Assembly (NCBI RefSeq): GCF_029717145.1
Contig: NZ_CP099222.1
Location: 620,001-684,000, forward strand
Source of the DNA: Citrobacter freundii
GTDB lineage: Bacteria > Pseudomonadota > Gammaproteobacteria > Enterobacterales > Enterobacteriaceae
DNA length: 64,000 bases
Direction: 5' to 3'
In this document: positions 1-7,672 of the stretch, in pieces
How the letters are laid out: every line of letters starts with the position of its first letter
Numbering within the stretch: position 1 is the first letter of the stretch
Made by a program: the position numbers and the translations under genes
The notes under the pieces: generated by a model
Database searches by the model: none
Seen by the model: the letters and a program-made list of their open reading frames with translations, nothing else
Told to the model about the DNA's origin: nothing

Positions 1-49
1 TCCATAATAATCTTGCGTAAGAATTATTCGTCCACCTTTGGTAAATACC

Positions 50-1204
50 ATGAATTCGCTGTGTTCTGATGCTGTCATCGTCAATGAAACAAATGATAAC
101 TGGACCCGAATGGGGAAAGACCTGCTCCAGCAGGCTGATATCCAGATTAATGGTTCGCGCGCCTGGGACATTCAACTTCACCATGCCGGTTTCTTTAAAC
201 GGGTGCTGCAACAAGGCTCGTTAGGGCTGGGTGAAAGCTATATGGAAGGCTGGTGGGATTGCGAGCGGCTCGATATTCTGTTCTGCAAAATCCTTAAAGC
301 AAAACTCGACCAAAAAATGCCGGGCAATCTGAAAGATATTTTACGCATTGCCAGCGCGCGTTTGTTTAATCTGCAATCACGCAGCCGTGCCTGGATTGTC
401 GGCAAAGAACACTACGATATAGGTAACGATCTTTTCGCCCTGATGCTTGATCCCCACATGCAATATTCCTGCGGCTACTGGAAAGACGCGACAACATTAG
501 ACGACGCGCAGAATGCCAAATTAAAAATGATTTGCGAGAAGCTGCAATTGCAACCGGGCATGCGTTTGCTGGATATCGGTTGCGGCTGGGGCGGGCTGGC
601 TGAATATGCCGCACGCCATTATGGCGTAGCGGTAGACGGGGTTACCATCTCGAAAGAACAGCAGAAAATGGCGCAGCAGCGCTGTGACGGGCTGGATGTC
701 ACTATTCTGCTGCAGGATTATCGCGACCTCGATAAACACTATGATCGTATTGTCTCCGTGGGGATGTTTGAACACGTGGGCCCGAAAAACTACGACACCT
801 ATTTCAGTATTGCCGACCGCTGCTTAAAACCCGATGGATTGTTCCTGCTGCATACCATTGGCAGCAATAAAAAAGGGATGAGTGTGGATCCGTGGATCAA
901 TAAATATATCTTCCCAAACGGCTGTTTACCGGCGATTTCCCACATTGCCGAGGCCAGCGAATCGCGGTTTGTGATGGAGGACTGGCATAATTTCGGCAGC
1001 GACTACGATAAAACGCTGATGGCCTGGCATGAACGGTTTAACCAGGCATGGCCGACGCTGTCGTCGCGTTATTCCGCGACCTTCAAAAGGATGTTTAATT
1101 ACTATTTATGCGCGTGTGCTGGAGCATTCCGTGCCAGAGATATCGAGCTTTGGCAGGTGTTGTTTAGCCGGGGCGTAGAGGGCGGACTTCGCGTTTATCG
1201 TTAA
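50..1204 (+). CDS. Cyclopropane-fatty-acyl-phospholipid synthase paralogue
   Basis: A 384-residue protein that would transfer a methylene group from S-adenosylmethionine to cis double bonds of membrane phospholipid acyl chains. It aligns along its whole length with E. coli Cfa (382 aa). Visible features are the SAM-binding LDIGCGWGG motif (about residues 174-182), the HMQYSCGYW segment with Cys141 (Cfa Cys139), the FEHVGPKNYDTYF segment and the C-terminal ACAGAFRARDI block. ATG at 50 gives the Cfa-like N-terminus; an in-frame TTG at 38 is less likely. The usual cfa locus lies elsewhere on enterobacterial chromosomes, so this is probably a second, diverged copy beside the dha genes. It is followed by REP repeats and stands alone on its strand. 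Exact acyl substrate is not visible. Confidence 0.9.
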   Translation: MNSLCSDAVIVNETNDNWTRMGKDLLQQADIQINGSRAWDIQLHHAGFFKRVLQQGSLGLGESYMEGWWDCERLDILFCKILKAKLDQKMPGNLKDILRIASARLFNLQSRSRAWIVGKEHYDIGNDLFALMLDPHMQYSCGYWKDATTLDDAQNAKLKMICEKLQLQPGMRLLDIGCGWGGLAEYAARHYGVAVDGVTISKEQQKMAQQRCDGLDVTILLQDYRDLDKHYDRIVSVGMFEHVGPKNYDTYFSIADRCLKPDGLFLLHTIGSNKKGMSVDPWINKYIFPNGCLPAISHIAEASESRFVMEDWHNFGSDYDKTLMAWHERFNQAWPTLSSRYSATFKRMFNYYLCACAGAFRARDIELWQVLFSRGVEGGLRVYR

Positions 1205-1227
1205 TGTTTTGCCGGAGTGCGTACTTC

Positions 1228-1434
1228 GTAGGCCGGATAAGCGAAGCGCAACAGCCTTTCTTCGCCGGATGGCGGCGCAAACGCCTTATCCGGCCTACAA
1301 AAGTGAGCAAACCGTAGGCCTGATAAGCGAAGCGCCATCAGGCATTTCTTCGCCGGATATCAGCGCAAGCGCCTTATCCGGCCTACAAAAGCGAGCAAAC
1401 CGCAGGCCTGATAAGCGTAGCGCCATCAGGCATT
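1228..1434. repeat. REP/BIME cluster
   Basis: Three REP-type units in alternating orientation (core GTAGGCCGGATAAG / CTTATCCGGCCTAC and the variant GTAGGCCTGATAAGCG...GCCATCAGGC) fill the gap between the convergent cfa-like gene and dhaK. Such elements stabilise upstream mRNA ends and can bind gyrase or Pol I. Apparent open frames through this stretch are repeat translation. Confidence 0.9.
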
Positions 1435-1456
1435 GATAACCCGTAGAACGAAGAAC

Positions 1457-3115
1457 TTAGCCCAACTCACTCTCTGCCAGCGCTTTAAACACCATTGCTA
1501 CCGCGTGTGCGCCGGGGTCCATATTACCAAGCAGGCTCTCACTGCTGAGATACGACGCGCGCCCGGCGTTGGCTTTGCTCGACAGGCAGGTCCGTTCTGC
1601 GCCTGCCAGCGCAGCGTCATAGGCGGCTTGCAGGTTATGTGGTTGTGCCAGTAGCGATGTTAGCGCGGGCTGCAGCGCATCAATCATCGTACGATCGCCT
1701 TCATCTGCACCACCGTAGAACTTCATCTGGGCGAGCCCCGTATTTAGCGCATCGGCGACCTCGGCACCCTGCTCCAGCTTTTGTCCGGCGGCGGTAAAGA
1801 AAATTGACATCAATACGCCGCTGGAGCCACCCATGACCACGGTCAGGCGCTCGCCAATCAGTGCAAACAACGTGGCAAGGTTAGCCAGCGGAAGCTGCTG
1901 GTGATGTAGCAGGTCGGCAATTTCACGCGCGCCTGCGGCAAAGGTTGACCCGGTATCGCCGTCGCCGACTTTCGCATCCAGCGCATTGAGGTGCGCTTCA
2001 AGATTGGCGAGCGTTGCGGTGACTTGCTCAATAATCCCGGCAACCTGTTCGTTAGCCGAAGGCTGAAATTCCACGCGTGCACTGCGCTGAGATGACGGCA
2101 CGGTCGTGATGTCACGTGGCGGCACGGGCGTTGACCAGTTACTGGTTTCCACTTCGGTCAACAGCGCTTTTTCGATGCTTTCTTCCAGCACCATGGCGGT
2201 CAGCGAGAAGCCTTTCATATCCAGCGCGGTGACCAGCGAGGCCGGGCCAATCAGCCAGTCGATACGTGCGTGCAGCGGGCTGTTGGCCAGTTCGCGGGTA
2301 ATGATGGCCATTTCGGCAACGGAAACGCCGCCGAGGTTATTGATCATCACTGCCAGACGGCCGGTTTCCGGCAGGGCGGCCATCAGCTTCTCTACCATCA
2401 GATTAACCACCTGCGCGCTGTTTTGCGTGTCAATCACCGACGCACCCGGCTCGCCGTGAATGCCCATGCCCAGCTCTGCATGGCCCAGATGGTGACGCGG
2501 AGCCTCGTCGGTCTCCTGTGGCAAATGACAGCTGGAGAGAGCGACGCCCAGGCTGAAGGTGTTGTTCGCCGCATACTGTGCTTCACGCAGCACGGTAGCG
2601 AGGTTGTAGCCACGTTCGGCGAAATAGCCGGCAACTTTGTGCACCAGGATGGTGCCAGCGATCCCGCGTGGGTGCTTGTTATCCGGTAGCGAAATGTCGT
2701 CGCCGACGATCAGCATTTCGACGTTATAACCGAGCCGACGCGCTTTCTCGGCGGCCAGGCCAAAATTTAGGCGATCGCCGGTGTAGTTCTTCACGATCAG
2801 CAGGCAGCCTGCCTCACCGGTCACCGCCTGAATGGCGGTCAGTACCGCATCGACGCTCGGGGAGGCAAACACGTCACCGCAAACCGCGGCGGTTAACATG
2901 CCTTTACCGATAAATCCAACGTGGGCGGGTTCGTGACCTGAGCCACCGCCGGAGATCACCGCGACGTTCTCTTTGTTGAGATCGCGACGCACCACGATGC
3001 GGATGGCCGGATCGCTCTCCAGGCGTGCCAGGTTATTCCACGGACTGGCGATAATCGTACCGTCGATGACATCGTTAACGAGATGGGTACGCTGGTTAAA
3101 AAAGAATTGAGACAT
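1457..3115 (-). CDS. dhaK: ATP-dependent dihydroxyacetone kinase (DhaKL fusion)
   Basis: Cytoplasmic enzyme that phosphorylates dihydroxyacetone with ATP and feeds glycerol-derived carbon into glycolysis. The 552-residue length equals that of the C. freundii enzyme. The N-terminal DhaK domain (about 1-330) has His220 in the MGIHGEPGA segment, which forms the hemiaminal link to the substrate. After a linker, the C-terminal DhaL domain (about 350-552) has the ATP/Mg aspartates 380, 385 and 387 in DAKVGDGDTGST. The start at 3115 (MSQFFFNQ) has a GGAG ribosome site; the frame stays open 40 codons upstream but without family similarity. It is divergent from dhaD across a 564-bp region holding candidate DhaR sites and is monocistronic on its strand. 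The ATP-dependent fusion contrasts with the PTS-dependent dhaKLM of E. coli. Confidence 0.97.
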   Translation of the reverse strand: MSQFFFNQRTHLVNDVIDGTIIASPWNNLARLESDPAIRIVVRRDLNKENVAVISGGGSGHEPAHVGFIGKGMLTAAVCGDVFASPSVDAVLTAIQAVTGEAGCLLIVKNYTGDRLNFGLAAEKARRLGYNVEMLIVGDDISLPDNKHPRGIAGTILVHKVAGYFAERGYNLATVLREAQYAANNTFSLGVALSSCHLPQETDEAPRHHLGHAELGMGIHGEPGASVIDTQNSAQVVNLMVEKLMAALPETGRLAVMINNLGGVSVAEMAIITRELANSPLHARIDWLIGPASLVTALDMKGFSLTAMVLEESIEKALLTEVETSNWSTPVPPRDITTVPSSQRSARVEFQPSANEQVAGIIEQVTATLANLEAHLNALDAKVGDGDTGSTFAAGAREIADLLHHQQLPLANLATLFALIGERLTVVMGGSSGVLMSIFFTAAGQKLEQGAEVADALNTGLAQMKFYGGADEGDRTMIDALQPALTSLLAQPHNLQAAYDAALAGAERTCLSSKANAGRASYLSSESLLGNMDPGAHAVAMVFKALAESELG

Positions 3116-3228
3116 AACGGCTCCGGCAGGTTGAGTATTAAACAAACCCCCGAATGCATGGTCATGGTAGCGGAGGCGATGGAGAGATTCTGGCCGAGTC
3201 AGCGCGGAAAAAAACTCAAGTAAAATGA

Positions 3229-3274
3229 GTTTCATTTCGGAACGTAGAAACTATTTTTTGTTCCTAAATGGAAC
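3229..3274. promoter_or_regulatory. Paired candidate DhaR operators upstream of dhaK
   Basis: Two 15-bp inverted repeats of the form GTTYC-N5-GGAAC. One is GTTTC-ATTTC-GGAAC at 3229-3243. The other is GTTCC-TAAAT-GGAAC (perfect) at 3260-3274. They are 31 bp apart, about three helical turns, and lie 114-159 bp upstream of the dhaK ATG. The same pair architecture occurs before dhaD and dhaB, so DhaR is the natural candidate binder. Assignment to DhaR is inference; the repeats are seen directly. Confidence 0.6.
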
Positions 3275-3482
3275 GTAATGACGAGTGGAAATGGCTAAAT
3301 GCGAACCCACGCGGCTTTTTTCACCGGCCGTCAGGGCAGGGTGTTCGGGACAGTGCGCTTTTTTTTGCCGGTTATTCTGGCGTTAGATAACGAAAAGGCG
3401 AAACCGAGCCTCTTTGCGTGACAGAAATATGGGCTAAAGGAACGGATCGGGATCGCAAACCTTATCTTTTTTAGGGTTAATT

Positions 3483-3529
3483 GTTTCAATGTGGAACGTA
3501 TGTTCCTTTTATCCGTTTCATATCAGAAC
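3483..3529. promoter_or_regulatory. Paired candidate DhaR operators upstream of dhaD
   Basis: GTTTC-AATGT-GGAAC at 3483-3497 and GTTTC-ATATC-AGAAC at 3515-3529 are 32 bp apart and 151-197 bp upstream of the dhaD ATG. An extra palindrome GGAAC-GTAT-GTTCC (3493-3506) overlaps the first site. No convincing -24/-12 (sigma-54) element was seen between these sites and dhaD. Confidence 0.55.
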
Positions 3530-3679
3530 AAAAAGACGAATTATTTTTTTGTACTCGCCTCGCCATACAGTGATTGCATCGCTCCGGTAGCGCTTTGTTT
3601 TCGCCGTTAGCATCAGGCTAAACAGGTCAATGCCAGGGCTCATCATGTCAAAACATGTACTTATTTGAGGATGAAAGGA

Positions 3680-4777
3680 ATGCTAAACGTTATTCAATCT
3701 CCAGCCAAATATCTCCAGGGCCCTGATGCATCTATCTTATTTGGTCAATATGCTAAAAATCTGGCGGACAGCTTTTTTGTGATTGCGGATGATTTCGTGA
3801 TGAACCTGGCGGGAGAGAAAGTGCTCAATGGCCTGCATAATCACGATATTAGCTGCCATGCGGAACGCTTTAACGGCGAATGCAGCCATGTGGAAATTAA
3901 TCGTTTGATTGCCATTCTGAAGCAACACGGTTGCCGTGGCGTGGTCGGGATCGGCGGCGGCAAAACGCTGGATACCGCCAAAGCGATTGGCTATTACCAG
4001 AAGCTGCCGGTGGTGGTGATCCCGACCATCGCCTCGACCGATGCGCCAACCAGCGCGCTGTCGGTCATTTATACCGAAGCCGGTGAGTTTGAAGAGTATC
4101 TGATCTACCCGAAAAACCCGGATATGGTGGTGATGGATACCGCGATTATCGCCAAAGCACCGGTGCGTTTGTTGGTTGCCGGGATGGGCGATGCGCTCTC
4201 TACCTGGTTTGAAGCGAAGGCCTGTTATGACGCCCGCGCGACCAGCATGGCGGGTGGACAGTCCACCGTGGCAGCATTGAGCCTGGCGCGCCTGTGTTAT
4301 GATACGTTGTTGGCAGAAGGCGAAAAAGCCCGCTGCGCGGCGCAGGCAGGCGTCGTAACTGATGCGCTGGAGCGCATTGTGGAAGCGAACACCTATCTTA
4401 GCGGTATTGGTTTTGAAAGCAGCGGCCTCGCGGGGGCGCATGCGATTCATAACGGCTTCACGATTCTGGAAGAGTGCCACCATTTGTACCATGGCGAAAA
4501 AGTCGCGTTTGGTACGCTGGCGCAGCTGGTGTTGCAGAACAGCCCGATGGAAGAGATCGAAACCGTGCTGGCGTTCTGTCAGAAAGTCGGCCTGCCGGTC
4601 ACCCTGGCGCAAATGGGCGTGAAAGACGGCATTGACGACAAAATTCATGCTGTTGCCAAAGCCACCTGCGCAGAAGGTGAAACCATTCACAACATGCCGT
4701 TCCCGGTGACGCCTGAAAGCGTGCATGCCGCTATTCTGACGGCAGACCTGTTGGGACAGCAGTGGCTGGCGCGTTAA
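3680..4777 (+). CDS. dhaD: NAD-dependent glycerol dehydrogenase
   Basis: Oxidises glycerol to dihydroxyacetone with NAD+, the first step of the oxidative branch of anaerobic glycerol fermentation. DhaK, encoded divergently, uses its product. The 365-residue length is that of C. freundii DhaD/GldA. The NAD site GIGGGKTLDTAKAIG is at about 90-104. The zinc ligands Asp171, His254 and His271 are present at the family positions. ATG at 3680 is chosen because a GAGG lies 9 nt upstream and the N-terminus then matches the family; upstream TTG and ATG codons have poorer spacing. It is followed after a 91-bp gap with a strong hairpin by dhaR on the same strand. Confidence 0.97.
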   Translation: MLNVIQSPAKYLQGPDASILFGQYAKNLADSFFVIADDFVMNLAGEKVLNGLHNHDISCHAERFNGECSHVEINRLIAILKQHGCRGVVGIGGGKTLDTAKAIGYYQKLPVVVIPTIASTDAPTSALSVIYTEAGEFEEYLIYPKNPDMVVMDTAIIAKAPVRLLVAGMGDALSTWFEAKACYDARATSMAGGQSTVAALSLARLCYDTLLAEGEKARCAAQAGVVTDALERIVEANTYLSGIGFESSGLAGAHAIHNGFTILEECHHLYHGEKVAFGTLAQLVLQNSPMEEIETVLAFCQKVGLPVTLAQMGVKDGIDDKIHAVAKATCAEGETIHNMPFPVTPESVHAAILTADLLGQQWLAR

Positions 4778-4812
4778 TCAGACATCAGTAACGCTCTGCG
4801 CCGGCATTTTCT

Positions 4813-4839
4813 CCCCTCTGACCGTCTCTGTCGGAGGGG
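4813..4839 (+). other. Stable hairpin between dhaD and dhaR
   Basis: A 10-bp stem (CCCCTCTGAC with GTCGGAGGGG, one G-T pair) around a 7-nt loop lies 35 bp after dhaD and 30 bp before dhaR. No U tract follows it, so it is not a standard intrinsic terminator. It could protect the dhaD 3' end or attenuate dhaR. Confidence 0.5.
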
Positions 4840-4868
4840 GTGTCCAGGGTAAAACAGCGGAAAGGAAT

Positions 4869-6794
4869 ATGACGGCGCACACTCAGAACATTGGAAAGGA
4901 CGTCTCTTCGGTTATTGCCCAGTCATGGCACCGTTGCAGTAAGTTTATGCAGCGGGAAACCTGGCAGGTGCCGCATCAGGCGCAAGGGCTGACGTTTGCC
5001 TCGATTTGCCGCCGCAAGACTGCGCTGGTGACGATTGCTCAGGCCGCACTGGAAGACGCCTGGGAGTTTATGGATGGTCGTCCCTGTGCACTGTTTATCC
5101 TCGATGAGTCCGCCTGTATTCTCAGCCGCTGCGGCGATCCACAGACGGTGGAACAGCTGGCGGAGCTGGGTTTTCTCGACGGCAGCTACTGTGCGGAGAG
5201 TATTATTGGTAGCTGTGCGCTGTCGCTGGCGACTATGCCGGGGCAGCCAACAAAAACTTCAGGCGATCAGCACTTTAAAAAAGCGCTACATCCGTGGTCG
5301 TTCTGCTCAACGCCGGTATTTGATAACCACGGGCGACTGTTTGGCTCCATCTCGCTGTGCTGCCTGGTGGAACATGAGTCCGTTTCCGATCTCTCCCTGA
5401 CGCTGGCAATTGCCAGAGAGGTAGGCAATTCGTTGCTGACCGACAGCCTGTTGGCTGAATCTAATCGCCATCTGAATCAGATGTACGGGCTGCTGGAGAG
5501 CATGGATGATGGCGTGATGGCATGGAATGAACAGGGCGTGCTGCAGTTCCTCAATGCGCGTGCCGCCATGCTGTTACATCTGGATGTGCAGGCCAGTCAG
5601 GGGAAAAATCTTCATGACCTGGTGAATATGCCGATGCTGTTGCGCCGGGCAATCAAACATGCTCGTGGCCTCAATCACGTCGAAGTCACCTTTGAGAGCC
5701 AGCACCAGTTTGTTGATGCGGTGATCACTTTAAAGCCGATTGTGGAAGAGCAGGGCAACAGCTTTATTCTGCTGCTGCATCCGGTCGAGCAAATGCGCCA
5801 GCTGATGACCAGTCAGTTGGGCAAAGTAAGCCATACTTTTGAGCAGATGTCGGCGGACGATCCGGAAACCCGACGGCTGATCCATTTTGGTCGCCAGGCG
5901 GCGAGGGGAAGTTTTCCGATCCTGCTGTGCGGCGAAGAGGGCGTCGGTAAAGAGCTGCTCAGTCAGGCGATCCACAATGAAAGTGAACGGGCCAGCGGCC
6001 CGTATATCGCCGTTAACTGTCAGCTGTATGCCAACAGCGTGCTGGGACAGGATTTTATGGGCAGCGCGCCAACCGATGATGAAAACGGCCGACTGAGCCG
6101 CCTTGAACTGGCGAACGGCGGTACGCTGTTTCTGGAAAAAATCGAATATTTGGCACCGGAGTTACAGTCTGCATTATTGCAGGTGATCAAGCAGGGGGTG
6201 CTGACCCGTCTCGACGCTCGACGCCTGATCCCGGTGGATGTGAAAGTGATCGCCACCACCACGGTCGATCTTGCCAATCTGGTGGAACAAAACCGCTTTA
6301 GTCGTCAGCTGTATTACGCGCTGCACTCGTTTGAAATCGTTATTCCGCCGCTGCGCGCGCGGCGCAACAGCATTCCGGCGCTGATTTATACTCGCCTGAA
6401 CAGCCTGAAAAAACGCTTTTCATCCAGCCTGAAGGTGGATGATGACGCGCTGGCGCAACTGGTGGCCTATTCGTGGCCGGGTAATGATTTCGAGCTGAAC
6501 AGCATTATCGAGAACATCGCCATCAGCAGCGAGAATGGCCATATTCGCCTGAGCAACCTGCCAGATTATCTGTTTGCCGAACGACCGGGTATGGATACGA
6601 CATCTTCGCTGCTGCCTGCCAGCCTGACGTTTACCGCCATCGAAAAAGAGGCGATTATCCACGCCGCCCGCGTCACCAGCGGGCGCGTGCAGGAGATGTC
6701 GCAGCTGCTGAACATTGGGCGCACCACGCTGTGGCGCAAGATGAAGCAGTACGACATCGACGCCAGCCAGTTTAAGCGCAAACATCTGGAGTAG
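4869..6794 (+). CDS. dhaR: Transcriptional activator of the dha regulon
   Basis: A 641-residue regulator matching C. freundii DhaR in length, predicted to activate the dha promoters during anaerobic growth on glycerol. An N-terminal GAF-like sensor region (about 50-190) is followed by a PAS-like region (about 203-305), an AAA+ domain of the NtrC type (about 325-565) and a Fis-type helix-turn-helix (about 590-630, ending NIGRTTLWRKMKQYDI). The AAA+ domain is degenerate. Walker A reads GEEGVGKE (355-362), the sigma-54 contact loop GAFTGA is replaced by GQDFMGS (393-399), Walker B reads GGTLFLEKIE instead of GGTLFLDEIG, and the sensor II NVREL block is NDFEL. E. coli DhaR is known to act at a sigma-70 promoter, which fits this decay. 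Its 3' end overlaps the convergent pduO gene by 23 bp. Confidence 0.95.
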   Translation: MTAHTQNIGKDVSSVIAQSWHRCSKFMQRETWQVPHQAQGLTFASICRRKTALVTIAQAALEDAWEFMDGRPCALFILDESACILSRCGDPQTVEQLAELGFLDGSYCAESIIGSCALSLATMPGQPTKTSGDQHFKKALHPWSFCSTPVFDNHGRLFGSISLCCLVEHESVSDLSLTLAIAREVGNSLLTDSLLAESNRHLNQMYGLLESMDDGVMAWNEQGVLQFLNARAAMLLHLDVQASQGKNLHDLVNMPMLLRRAIKHARGLNHVEVTFESQHQFVDAVITLKPIVEEQGNSFILLLHPVEQMRQLMTSQLGKVSHTFEQMSADDPETRRLIHFGRQAARGSFPILLCGEEGVGKELLSQAIHNESERASGPYIAVNCQLYANSVLGQDFMGSAPTDDENGRLSRLELANGGTLFLEKIEYLAPELQSALLQVIKQGVLTRLDARRLIPVDVKVIATTTVDLANLVEQNRFSRQLYYALHSFEIVIPPLRARRNSIPALIYTRLNSLKKRFSSSLKVDDDALAQLVAYSWPGNDFELNSIIENIAISSENGHIRLSNLPDYLFAERPGMDTTSSLLPASLTFTAIEKEAIIHAARVTSGRVQEMSQLLNIGRTTLWRKMKQYDIDASQFKRKHLE

Positions 6795-7302
6795 TTTCTT
6801 CGATTCTGGCCATCGAAAAGAGCGCGTCGGACAAGCGATTGATGTACCGCTTAAGTTCGTCGCGCACGGCGAGCGTTCTGTCCATCGCCGTGAGAATACG
6901 CTCCAGTCGACGTGCCAGCGTGCGCGCTACGTGTAGTTGTGCAGAAGCGAGGTTTTTCCCCGGAATGACAAACTCTTTCAGCGGGCCGCTGTGCGCCATA
7001 TTGCGGTCGATCAGCCGCTCCAGTCTCTGAATATCTTCATCGCTAATCGTCTGCTTCAGGCGAATGATCCCTTTATCGTCGCTGGCGAGTTCCGCACCCA
7101 GCACAAACAGCGTCTTCTGGACGGTATGCAAATCCTCGCGTAGCTCGGTCTGGTGGGTTGTGGCATAGCACACGCCCAGTTGGGAAATCAGTTCATCTAC
7201 CGTGCCATAGGCGTTAACGCGGATGTCGTCTTTGTCGATGCGGCTGCCGCCAAACAGCGCGGTGGTGCCTTTATCGCCGGTTCGGGTATAGATGCGATAC
7301 AT
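6772..7302 (-). CDS. PduO-type ATP:cob(I)alamin adenosyltransferase (OrfW)
   Basis: Transfers the 5'-deoxyadenosyl group of ATP to cob(I)alamin, making the coenzyme B12 that glycerol dehydratase needs. The 176-residue protein is of the PduO/MMAB class, with the N-terminal ATP-binding segment YTRTGDKGTTALFGG (about 5-19) and the conserved arginine-rich helix near 130-140 (RTLARRLERI). It is the last gene of the orfY-dhaT-orfX-pduO operon; its ATG directly follows the orfX stop codon, so translation is probably coupled. The stop lies within the convergent dhaR 3' end. The corresponding C. freundii reading frame is called orfW. Confidence 0.93.
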   Translation of the reverse strand: MYRIYTRTGDKGTTALFGGSRIDKDDIRVNAYGTVDELISQLGVCYATTHQTELREDLHTVQKTLFVLGAELASDDKGIIRLKQTISDEDIQRLERLIDRNMAHSGPLKEFVIPGKNLASAQLHVARTLARRLERILTAMDRTLAVRDELKRYINRLSDALFSMARIEETTPDVCA

Positions 7303-7656
7303 TTATGTTATCTCACTGAAGGGAAGCACGTTGACCAGTTGGCCTGCGTTGGCGCCGAGCGTGCGGATCTGCTCGATCCCGGCGGCGATATGCCCGCAGA
7401 TCAGCGCCCGATCCTCGGGCAACTGGGCATGCGTTAAGGCAATCTCGCCGCTCACGCTGAGACCGAGACCTACGCGCAGCGCCGAGCTTTTTGCTGCCCG
7501 TCTGCTGAGCGCCAGCGCGCTGGTGCTGTCGTTGCAGCTGATGGCCCGGCACGGGACGCCTTGCTCTTCCAGCCCCCAGCATAGTTCATCAAGCACGCGG
7601 GAATCCTGCCAGCATGGGTGATAAAACAGGTTTACGCTCGGTGATGAAAGTGGCAT
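7303..7656 (-). CDS. dhaG: Glycerol dehydratase reactivase, small subunit (OrfX)
   Basis: The 117-residue small subunit of the chaperone-like reactivating factor that releases inactivated cobalamin from glycerol dehydratase, working with the large ATPase subunit DhaF. It resembles DhaG/PduH proteins, which share the fold of the dehydratase beta subunit, as in the segments NLFYHPCWQDSRVLDELCWG and LALSRRAA. The start at 7656 (MPLSSPSVNL) is chosen for family length and an AAGGGGA ribosome site; the frame continues 15 codons upstream into the dhaT 3' flank. It lies 16 bp after dhaT and abuts pduO. Confidence 0.92.
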   Translation of the reverse strand: MPLSSPSVNLFYHPCWQDSRVLDELCWGLEEQGVPCRAISCNDSTSALALSRRAAKSSALRVGLGLSVSGEIALTHAQLPEDRALICGHIAAGIEQIRTLGANAGQLVNVLPFSEIT

Positions 7657-7672
7657 CGCGTCCCCTTTGTTG

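Noticed and set aside
1225..1435. CRISPR-like repeats
   Set aside because: Spacing and palindromic content fit REP/BIME; there are no unique spacers and no cas genes in the window.
1209..1436. Open frame through the REP cluster after the cfa-like gene
   Set aside because: The peptide is a translation of tandem REP units (RRPDKRSA repeats).
3530..3679. Sigma-54 promoter for dhaD
   Set aside because: Considered because DhaR is NtrC-like, but no GG-N10-GC element of the right form was found and DhaR lacks GAFTGA.
3737..4726. Minus-strand open frame of 329 codons opposite dhaD
   Set aside because: Histidine/arginine-rich antisense translation of dhaD caused by third-position GC; no independent signals.
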